A program made the position numbers and the translations under genes. Below are positions 1-4,890 of a stretch of 5,792 nt of DNA, in pieces (within the stretch, counting starts at the first letter, position 1; the number at the start of each line of letters is the position of its first letter). Origin of the DNA: VAZQ01 sp040510075 (GTDB taxonomy: Bacteria; Pseudomonadota; Alphaproteobacteria; Rhizobiales; Xanthobacteraceae); contig JBEVJT010000117.1 of NCBI GenBank assembly GCA_040510075.1, forward strand, positions 1 to 5,792. The letters run 5' to 3'. The notes under the pieces are model-generated. The model worked only from the letters and a program-made list of their open reading frames with translations, did not search any database and was not told where the DNA came from.

Positions 1-386
1 ACGTCGCGATTGCGGTGAGCGATGTCGGTGCGGCCGCTCAGAAATATCATCGCACATTCGGCGCGGTGATCTCAGACCCCGTGCCGCAGCCGGACCATGG
101 CGTGACTACCGTCTTCGTCACGCTGACGAACACGAAGATTGAGCTGATCGCACCGCTTACAGCTGACTCTCCGATCAGTAAGTTTCTCGAGCGGAATCCC
201 GACGGCGGCATTCACCACATCTGCTACGAAGTGGAGGACATTCGCGCAGCGCGCGATCAGCTTGAGGCGGAAGGAGCGCGCGTGCTAGGGCCGCGGGAGC
301 CGAAGAGCGGCGCCCACGGCAAGCCGGTGCTGTTCCTACACCCGAAGGACTTCTTCGGTACGCTTATCGAACTCGAACAGGCATGA
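1..386 (+). CDS. mce: Methylmalonyl-CoA epimerase, 5' end outside the window
   Basis: Interconverts the (R) and (S) epimers of methylmalonyl-CoA in propionyl-CoA catabolism, and of ethylmalonyl/methylmalonyl-CoA in the ethylmalonyl-CoA pathway. It is a cytoplasmic metalloenzyme of the vicinal-oxygen-chelate (glyoxalase) fold. The reading frame is open from base 3 and begins VAIAVSDVGAAAQKY, matching the family start N-H-VAIAV-P-D. Bases 1-2 (AC) would complete a CAC codon for the first metal-ligand His, so only about 7 residues are missing. The GTG at 15 is therefore an internal Val, not the start. Seen downstream: the KIELI strand (encoded near 137-151), the GGIHHICYEV stretch with a second likely metal His (near 204-233), and the C-terminal FGTLIELEQA with the ligand Glu. 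From base 3, 127 codons are visible; the whole protein would be about 134 residues, normal for the family. The next gene is convergent, so this is the end of its transcription unit. Confidence 0.93.
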   Translation, partial: VAIAVSDVGAAAQKYHRTFGAVISDPVPQPDHGVTTVFVTLTNTKIELIAPLTADSPISKFLERNPDGGIHHICYEVEDIRAARDQLEAEGARVLGPREPKSGAHGKPVLFLHPKDFFGTLIELEQA

Positions 387-396
387 GCCTAGTGCA

Positions 397-434
397 CGAT
401 CCCGAAAAACCGGTTTTCGGAAGGATCATGATCC
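397..434. repeat. Double palindrome, REP-like intergenic element
   Basis: Two palindromes lie almost side by side between convergent genes. The first, 402-420, reads CCGAAAAACCGGTTTTCGG and is self-complementary except for one extra A. The second, 423-434, is GGATCATGATCC, a perfect 12-bp palindrome. GATC occurs three times (398, 424, 430), and GATCC at 398-402 can also pair with GGATC at 423-427 to enclose the first palindrome. From memory, sequences of this style (an ACCGGT core flanked by TTTTC/GAAAA and GATCATG) recur between genes of Bradyrhizobium and related Hyphomicrobiales, so I read it as one copy of a dispersed REP-like family. Only one copy is present here, so repetition cannot be shown from this window. 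It could also act as a weak terminator after mce. Confidence 0.6.
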
Positions 435-453
435 ACCAAAGCTAGAGAAGTAG

Positions 454-486
454 GACGGCAATGCGAAGCAAAGTCATTCTGCCGTC
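454..486. terminator. Inverted repeat between convergent genes, possible terminator
   Basis: GACGGCA at 454-460 is the exact complement of TGCCGTC at 480-486. An inner ATG/CAT (461-463 and 474-476) can extend the stem past a small bulge. It lies just past the stop of the minus-strand gene, which ends at 490. Neither strand has a clear T-run after the stem, so a canonical Rho-independent terminator is not supported. It may simply cap 3' ends or be part of the neighbouring repeat element. Confidence 0.35.
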
Positions 487-489
487 GGC

Positions 490-819
490 TCAATAACCCC
501 AATATCCGCGCCCCCAACGGCGTCCATAACTATAGCGGGGCGCAACCACTACGGAGGGAGCATAGCCATAATCCAGTGCATAGGCGCCTCCGGCGGCGCC
601 GTAGTAGCCATAGCCATAGCCTGCGCCGTAATAACCCGCGCCGTAATATGCGGAACCACCGCAGCCGCAACTGCAGCACGATGAATAGGGCTGTACCACA
701 ACCGGAGCCACTGCGTAGCCGCCGCAGCCGCACTGAGCTGCTGCGGGTTGACTGACACCCGCCATCCCGACGAAGACAAGGGCTGCTATGCCGCTTAATT
801 TCAATGCACGCAAACTCAT
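490..819 (-). CDS. Small secreted Gly/Tyr/Cys-rich protein, function unknown
   Basis: Predicted 109-residue exported protein. I do not recognise a named family. The start at 819 is chosen because a GGAG ribosome binding site lies 7 nt upstream and a normal signal peptide follows. An upstream ATG at 861 would put 14 unlikely residues before it. Residues 1-28 have a basic N-end, a hydrophobic core and an AAA|Q signal peptidase I site; Gln precedes the first Cys, so there is no lipobox. The mature part is about 81 residues with 6 Cys (30, 32, 48, 49, 51, 53), in CGCGG at both ends of a Val/Pro stretch, then a Tyr-Gly block (58-86, YYGAG twice) and an Arg/Trp/Gly/Tyr-rich tail. At DNA level the block shows a 15-nt direct repeat (623-633 and 638-648) and TAGCCA units of 6 nt (605-621). 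The composition suggests a disordered or self-associating envelope protein; the Cys clusters could form disulfides or bind metal. It is transcribed against both flanking genes and stands alone. Confidence 0.72.
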   Translation of the reverse strand: MSLRALKLSGIAALVFVGMAGVSQPAAAQCGCGGYAVAPVVVQPYSSCCSCGCGGSAYYGAGYYGAGYGYGYYGAAGGAYALDYGYAPSVVVAPRYSYGRRWGRGYWGY

Positions 820-821
820 GA

Positions 822-830
822 CCTTTCTCC
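822..830 (-). promoter_or_regulatory. Ribosome binding site that sets the start at 819
   Basis: Read on the minus strand the sequence is GGAGAAAGG, with GGAG placed 7 nt before the ATG at 819. This is a good Shine-Dalgarno match and decides in favour of the internal ATG over the more upstream one at 861. Confidence 0.65.
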
Positions 831-948
831 CATTAAGGCACCATAACCCTCCCCATAACACTGGTGCGCTCTTTTAGATACAAAGATGCTGGTTGGGTTT
901 GCTCTTTACCTTAATCACTCCAATTGAGGCATCGTCCGTAACACATCA
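831..948. other. Divergent intergenic spacer with a short direct repeat
   Basis: This spacer should hold promoters for the minus-strand small secreted protein and for the DUF1467-proS genes. I found no convincing -35/-10 pair on either strand. CCATAAC occurs twice, at 841-847 and 853-859, 12 bp apart; on the minus strand this is GTTATGG in the leader of the secreted-protein gene and could be a binding site. No good Shine-Dalgarno sequence precedes the ATG at 949: a GAGG at 926-929 is about 19 nt away, too far to count. Confidence 0.3.
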
Positions 949-1221
949 ATGTCGCTACCGACTGCCATCGCAATCTATTTCATCGTTTGGTGGGTGATGC
1001 TGTTTGCGGTATTGCCGTGGGGAGTGCGCAGCCAGCACGAGAGCGGGAACGTTGCCAAGGGCACGGACCCGGGCGCACCCGCGATTCATCATCTGAAAGC
1101 GAAGCTCATCTGGACAACTTTTGTCGCAGCTGGGGTATTCGCGGCTGGTTATGCCATCTACAAGTCGTGCCTGCTGACGCTACAGGATTTGAGCGCCTGG
1201 GTCAGAGTGCCCGGCGGTTGA
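949..1221 (+). CDS. DUF1467 family small inner-membrane protein
   Basis: A 90-residue protein of the DUF1467 family, whose function is not known. It has two predicted membrane helices, at about residues 4-24 (IAIYFIVWWVMLFAVLPWG) and 53-74. The loop between them carries the features I associate with the family: GVRSQ right after helix 1, followed by GTDPGAP. The start at 949 matches the usual family N-terminus (MS-x-x-TAIAIYF), although no clear Shine-Dalgarno sequence precedes it. The stop at 1219-1221 is 6 nt before the ATG of proS, and the GAGG serving proS overlaps that stop, so the two genes are very likely co-transcribed and perhaps translationally coupled. In related genomes I recall the same gene directly upstream of proS, with the epimerase gene before it. 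Here a minus-strand gene and a repeat lie between it and the epimerase. Confidence 0.85.
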   Translation: MSLPTAIAIYFIVWWVMLFAVLPWGVRSQHESGNVAKGTDPGAPAIHHLKAKLIWTTFVAAGVFAAGYAIYKSCLLTLQDLSAWVRVPGG

Positions 1222-1227
1222 GGTCAC

Positions 1228-2625
1228 ATGCGACTGTCCCGGTATTTCGTCCCGATCCTGCGCGAAACTCCGAAGGAAGCGGAGCTGGTATCTCACCGGC
1301 TGATGCTCCGGGCCGGCCTCATTCGGCAGGAGGCGGCGGGCATTTATGCTTTCCTGCCCCTTGGACTTCGCGTGTTGCAGAAGGTGAGTCAGATCGTGCG
1401 GGAGGAGCAGGACCGCTCGGGCGCCCTCGAGCTGCTGATGCCGACCATACAATCGGCGGAGCTTTGGCGGGAGAGCGGACGCTACGAGGATTACGGCAAG
1501 GAGATGCTGCGCATCAAGGACAGGCATGACCGCGACATACTCTATGGTCCCACCAATGAGGAGATGATCACCGAGATCTTTCGCGCATATGTGCGGTCGT
1601 ACAAGCAATTGCCGCTCAACCTCTATCATATTCAATGGAAGTTTCGTGACGAGGTGCGCCCCCGGTTTGGCGTCATGCGGGCGCGCGAATTCCTCATGAA
1701 GGACGCTTACTCCTTCGATCTCGATTATGAGGGAGCCCGGCACTCCTACAACAAGATGTTCGTCGCTTATTTGCGCACGTTTGCGCGGCTTGGTCTCAAA
1801 TCAATTCCCATGGTTGCGGAGAGCGGCCCGATCGGCGGCTCTCTTTCGCACGAGTTCATTATCCTGGCGTCGACGGGAGAGAGCGAAGTCTACTGCCATC
1901 GAGCCTATCTCGATTTTGCCGTCCCCTCAGATGATGTCGATTTCGACGATGCTGCGCAGCTTCGGCGTATCGTCGAGCAATGGACATCGCTTTACGCTGC
2001 CACCTCGGAAAAGCACGACGCGGCGGCCTTCATGCAAGTACCGGCGGCCGAGCGGGTATCGGCGCGCGGCATCGAGGTGGGGCACATCTTCGATTTCGGC
2101 ACCAAATATTCGGAGCCGATGCAGGCCTTCGTCAACGGGCCGGACGGCAAGCCGCATCCCGTCCATATGGGGTCGTATGGGATCGGTCCGAGCAGGCTCG
2201 TGGCCGCCATCATCGAGGCGTACCACGATGAAGCCGGCATCAAATGGCCGCAAGCTGTGGCACCGTTTCAGGTTTCAATCCTTAACCTGAAACAGGGCGA
2301 TGCGACCACGGATGGCGCGTGCGAGCGGCTTTATGGCGCGCTTGCCGCGCGCGGTTGCGATGTGCTCTACGACAACCTTGAAGAGAGGCCCGGATCGAAA
2401 TTTGCAACCGCAGACCTGATCGGAATTCCCTGGCAGCTTCTGGTTGGTCCAAAAGGTCTCGCAGCGGGGAAGATCGAGCTGAAAAACCGGGCGGATGGCC
2501 GTCGGGAGTTGGTCAGTCCCGAGGAAGCAGTGGAGCGTCTCACCCAGGTCCTTGTTACGGGGAGGGGCGGGTCTGAATCTGCCCTGGTGCAACAAACACG
2601 CGAGATGCGCATCGGCGGCGAATGA
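1228..2625 (+). CDS. proS: Prolyl-tRNA synthetase, short form without the editing insert
   Basis: Charges tRNA-Pro with proline in the cytoplasm; class II synthetase, 465 residues. Motif 1 covers about 38-72 (GIYAFLPLGLRVL onward, ending in MP). The proline/ATP loop PTNEE is at 108-112. Motif 2 is FRDEVRPRFGVMRAREF at 139-155, followed by MKDAYSF. Motif 3 is GSYGIGPSR at 315-323 with the ATP-binding Arg323. The anticodon-binding domain follows from about 346. Between motifs 2 and 3, about residues 215-285, only a short linker occurs where the Escherichia coli enzyme carries an editing (INS) domain of about 180 residues. This is the usual alphaproteobacterial form, in which Ala-tRNA-Pro is normally cleared by a separate YbaK/ProXp-ala-type protein not present here. 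The alphaproteobacterial enzymes I know are about 440 residues, so this one has a C-terminal tail of about 20-25 residues. GAGG at 1220-1223 serves as ribosome binding site. Confidence 0.96.
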   Translation: MRLSRYFVPILRETPKEAELVSHRLMLRAGLIRQEAAGIYAFLPLGLRVLQKVSQIVREEQDRSGALELLMPTIQSAELWRESGRYEDYGKEMLRIKDRHDRDILYGPTNEEMITEIFRAYVRSYKQLPLNLYHIQWKFRDEVRPRFGVMRAREFLMKDAYSFDLDYEGARHSYNKMFVAYLRTFARLGLKSIPMVAESGPIGGSLSHEFIILASTGESEVYCHRAYLDFAVPSDDVDFDDAAQLRRIVEQWTSLYAATSEKHDAAAFMQVPAAERVSARGIEVGHIFDFGTKYSEPMQAFVNGPDGKPHPVHMGSYGIGPSRLVAAIIEAYHDEAGIKWPQAVAPFQVSILNLKQGDATTDGACERLYGALAARGCDVLYDNLEERPGSKFATADLIGIPWQLLVGPKGLAAGKIELKNRADGRRELVSPEEAVERLTQVLVTGRGGSESALVQQTREMRIGGE

Positions 2626-2626
2626 G

Positions 2627-2649
2627 TTTCTCCGATTCTGATCGGGAAA
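2627..2649 (+). promoter_or_regulatory. Hairpin after proS, with a competing alternative stem
   Basis: TTTC-T-CCGAT, loop TCTG, then ATCGG-GAAA forms a 9-bp stem with one bulged T directly after the proS stop. No T-run follows, so it is not a standard terminator. A second inverted repeat uses the same bases: GATTCTG at 2634-2640 is complementary to CAGAATC at 2675-2681, so the two structures exclude each other. The spacer leads into lolC/E, 88 nt after proS, and may modulate read-through or translation. Confidence 0.3.
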
Positions 2650-2713
2650 TCGTGATGGGCGGGCGTGAATTGGCCAGAATCTAATGCAACGCAAGCCCCG
2701 GGGAAAATCACGC

Positions 2714-3982
2714 ATGAACCAGCCTAACGCCACGCACCCTTTTTCTTCCTTCGAGTGGCTTATCTCGCTGCGCTATCTGCGGGCACGGCGACAGGAAGGA
2801 TTCATCTCCGTCAACGCGGCCTTTTCTTTCCTTGGCATCATGCTTGGCGTGGCGACGCTGATCATCGTAATGGCGGTGATGAATGGGTTTCGCAAAGAAC
2901 TGCTCGACAAGATCCTTGGTCTGAACGGGCATCTGCTCATTCAGCCGATCGAATCTCCACTGACCGATTGGGAGGAGGTGGCCGAGCGAGTGGGTCAGGT
3001 TCGGGGTATCAGACTCGCGGCGCCGATCGTCGAGGGCCAGGCGCTCGCTTCCTCTCCCTTTAACGCTGCCGGCGTTCTCTTGCGCGGGGTGCGCGCGGCC
3101 GACCTGATGAAGCTCCCGTCGATCGCGAGCAATATCAAGCAGGGTACGCTCGACGGCTTTGATGACAGCCAGGGCGTTGTCATTGGCCGGCGCCTTGCCG
3201 ATCAGCTCTCGGTGCGCACCGGGGACAATGTCACGCTCGTGGCGCCGCGCGGCGCCATCACGCCCATGGGCACCACACCGAGGATCAAGGCGTACAAGAT
3301 CGCGGCGGTATTCGAGATCGGAATGTCCGAATACGATGCGGCCTTCGTGTTCATGCCGTTGCCGGAGGCACAAGCCTATTTCAACCGCGCCGGCGATGTG
3401 ACGGCGATCGAGGTGTACACGGACAATCCCGATCAAATAGACCGATATCGCAGCGCAATTACCGAAGCCGCCAAGCGGCCCATCTATATGATCGACTGGC
3501 GCCAGCGAAACGCAACGTTCTTCAATGCGCTGCAAGTCGAGCGCAACGTGATGTTCCTCATCCTGACCATCATTGTTCTCGTCGCCGCCTTCAATATCAC
3601 TTCCGGGCTGATCATGCTTGTGAAGGACAAAGGCCGGGATATTGGCATTCTGCGCACCATGGGGGTGACACAAGGCGCCATCATGCGGGTGTTCATGGTG
3701 ACCGGGGCGTCTGTCGGAGTAGTCGGCACCTTCGTCGGTTTTCTCCTGGCGTTGCTCGTATGCCTGAACATCGAATCCATTCGGCGCTTTGTTTCCTGGC
3801 TCACCAATACCGAGCTGTTCTCGCCCGAGCTCTATTTTCTTTCGAAGCTGCCAGCCGATCTGGATGGGCGCGAGACGACCGCAGTGGTGATAATGGCGCT
3901 CGTGCTTTCGCTGCTTGCGACGCTTTATCCGGCCTGGCGCGCGGCGCGCCTCGATCCGGTCGAGGCGCTCCGATATGAATGA
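2714..3982 (+). CDS. lolC: Lipoprotein-releasing ABC transporter permease, LolC/LolE (LolF-like) type
   Basis: Inner-membrane permease of the Lol system, which extracts outer-membrane lipoproteins from the inner membrane and hands them to periplasmic LolA using ATP hydrolysed by LolD. It has 422 residues. Topology: an N-terminal helix at about 31-57, a large periplasmic domain at about 58-277, then helices at about 279-301, 322-350 and 388-407, ending in the family signature YPAWRAARLDPVEALRYE. The cytoplasmic loop KDKGRDIGILRTMG (304-317) is the expected LolD-contacting coupling region. In the periplasmic domain, ITPMGTTP (182-189) matches the LolA-binding hook of E. coli LolC (TPMG-x-x-P). 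The start at 2714 is preferred over 2684 because GGGGA (2700-2704) lies 9 nt upstream and the homologues I recall begin near here. Only one permease gene is present next to lolD, so a homodimer (LolF-like arrangement) is likely, by inference. Confidence 0.93.
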   Translation: MNQPNATHPFSSFEWLISLRYLRARRQEGFISVNAAFSFLGIMLGVATLIIVMAVMNGFRKELLDKILGLNGHLLIQPIESPLTDWEEVAERVGQVRGIRLAAPIVEGQALASSPFNAAGVLLRGVRAADLMKLPSIASNIKQGTLDGFDDSQGVVIGRRLADQLSVRTGDNVTLVAPRGAITPMGTTPRIKAYKIAAVFEIGMSEYDAAFVFMPLPEAQAYFNRAGDVTAIEVYTDNPDQIDRYRSAITEAAKRPIYMIDWRQRNATFFNALQVERNVMFLILTIIVLVAAFNITSGLIMLVKDKGRDIGILRTMGVTQGAIMRVFMVTGASVGVVGTFVGFLLALLVCLNIESIRRFVSWLTNTELFSPELYFLSKLPADLDGRETTAVVIMALVLSLLATLYPAWRAARLDPVEALRYE

Positions 3983-4712
3983 GAGAGCGCAGCGCATCAG
4001 GACCGAAATCGCGGCGGGACAAGATGCCGAGCCAGCGCCGATGCTGTTTCTGCACGGCATCGAGCGCCATTATCGGCAGGGCGATGCCACCCTGCATATC
4101 CTCAAAAGCGCGGAGCTCGCGATCTGGCCGGGCCAGTCGGTGGCACTCGTCGCTCCCTCCGGGGCCGGTAAATCCACCTTGCTGCACATCGCGGGCCTTC
4201 TCGAACACGCGGACGCGGGCGAAGTTTATGTCGATGGCGCCGCTACCTCGACCCTCTCCGATGCGGAGCGCACCCGCATCAGACGCGTCGAGCTAGGCTT
4301 CATCTATCAGTTTCATCATCTGCTCATGGAATTCTCCGCCATCGAGAACGTGATCATTCCGCAGATGATCCGAGGGCTCAGCCGCCGCGAGGCGAGCCGG
4401 CGGGCGGCAGACCTTCTTGGCTATCTGGGGCTGAAGGAGCGGCTCACGCACCGACCGGCGGAGCTTTCGGGTGGTGAGCAACAGCGGGTCGCCATTGCTC
4501 GGGCCGTGGCCAATGCTCCGCGAATACTGTTGGCAGACGAGCCGACCGGCAACCTTGACCCGCACACTTCCGAGCACGTGTTTTCGGCGCTCACCCAGCT
4601 GGTGCAGGCCTCGGGTCTCGCCGTGCTGGTCGCGACCCACAACATGGACATCGCCGCGCGCATGGATCGCCGCGTCACCCTGCAGGAGGGCGCCGTGGTG
4701 GAGCTGGACTAG
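3975..4712 (+). CDS. lolD: Lipoprotein-releasing system ATP-binding protein LolD
   Basis: ATPase subunit that powers lipoprotein release by the LolC/E-type permease; peripheral, on the cytoplasmic face of the inner membrane. It has 245 residues. Walker A is APSGAGKST (60-68), with Pro61 where many ABC proteins have Gly, as is common in LolD. The Q-loop Gln is 112 (YQFHH), the ABC signature LSGGEQQ is 164-170, Walker B ILLADE ends in catalytic Glu189, the D-loop is NLD (193-195) and the switch His is 222. All catalytic residues are intact. The ATG at 3975 overlaps the last 8 bases of the permease gene (ATGAATGA), implying translational coupling and matched amounts of the two subunits. A second possible start, ATG 4041, would give a protein starting MLFLHGIERHY, closer to the length of some homologues; the coupled start is preferred. 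The last gene of the housekeeping block here. Confidence 0.95.
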   Translation: MNERAQRIRTEIAAGQDAEPAPMLFLHGIERHYRQGDATLHILKSAELAIWPGQSVALVAPSGAGKSTLLHIAGLLEHADAGEVYVDGAATSTLSDAERTRIRRVELGFIYQFHHLLMEFSAIENVIIPQMIRGLSRREASRRAADLLGYLGLKERLTHRPAELSGGEQQRVAIARAVANAPRILLADEPTGNLDPHTSEHVFSALTQLVQASGLAVLVATHNMDIAARMDRRVTLQEGAVVELD

Positions 4713-4761
4713 CGCCGGTTTCGATAGTTTTCCGCTATGGCGGTATGCGGGCAGTGTATTT

Positions 4762-4789
4762 TTGCGGCGAAAGCGAACCCGGCTATACT
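4762..4789 (+). promoter_or_regulatory. Candidate sigma70-type promoter for the Rieske oxygenase gene
   Basis: TTGCGG (4762-4767), a 16-bp spacer, then TATACT (4784-4789). Transcription would start near 4796, leaving a leader of about 95 nt before the ATG at 4891. This is the best promoter-like pair in the window and suggests the oxygenase gene is transcribed separately from lolD. Just upstream, CCGC-TATG-GCGG (4732-4743) is a small hairpin and TATGGCGG/TATGCGG (4736-4750) a tandem near-repeat, possible regulator contacts. Confidence 0.5.
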
Positions 4790-4822
4790 GTCCGGCACGG
4801 CAGCGAGCGACCAGCGGATTAA

Positions 4823-4832
4823 ATCGCGCGAT
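4823..4832. promoter_or_regulatory. Perfect palindrome in the oxygenase leader, possible operator
   Basis: ATCGCGCGAT is a perfect 10-bp palindrome about 27 nt downstream of the predicted transcription start and 58 nt before the start codon. Its position would suit a repressor site. Short CG-rich palindromes also arise by chance in GC-rich DNA, so support is weak. Confidence 0.25.
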
Positions 4833-4880
4833 ATCAGGGCGCGGCGTGTGTTTTCACCGGCGCAGGGTTGCTCTCATCAC

Positions 4881-4885
4881 GGAGG
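4881..4885 (+). promoter_or_regulatory. Strong ribosome binding site of the Rieske oxygenase gene
   Basis: GGAGG, 5 nt before the ATG at 4891, is the strongest Shine-Dalgarno sequence in the window. It fixes the start of the oxygenase and points to high expression. Confidence 0.75.
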
Positions 4886-4890
4886 TTTTC

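Noticed and set aside
15..386. A complete epimerase starting at GTG 15
   Set aside because: The frame continues upstream to the window edge and VAIAV before the GTG is conserved family sequence, so the gene is truncated by the window.
549..779. Other frames within the Gly/Tyr-rich gene (530-733 and 549-779, minus strand)
   Set aside because: They are Arg/Leu- or Ala-rich by-products of the repetitive DNA, without signal peptide or ribosome binding site; the frame ending at 490 has both.
838..861. CRISPR-like or iteron repeat from the two CCATAAC copies
   Set aside because: Only two 7-bp copies are present, too few and too short for an array or origin.
1180..1743. 187-codon minus-strand frame opposite the start of proS
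   Set aside because: Fully antisense to the conserved proS catalytic region and lacking any recognisable motif.
2708..4060. 450-codon open frame on the minus strand opposite lolC/E
   Set aside because: It is antisense to a clearly recognised permease gene, has no recognisable domain and has the His/Arg/Asp-rich composition of a shadow frame in GC-rich DNA.
3979..4296. Alternative start ATG at 3979 giving an ATGA overlap with lolC/E
   Set aside because: This ATG is in the wrong frame for LolD; the LolD frame starts at ATG 3975.
4732..4743. Rho-independent terminator after lolD
   Set aside because: The stem is only 4 bp and is not followed by a T-run on either strand.
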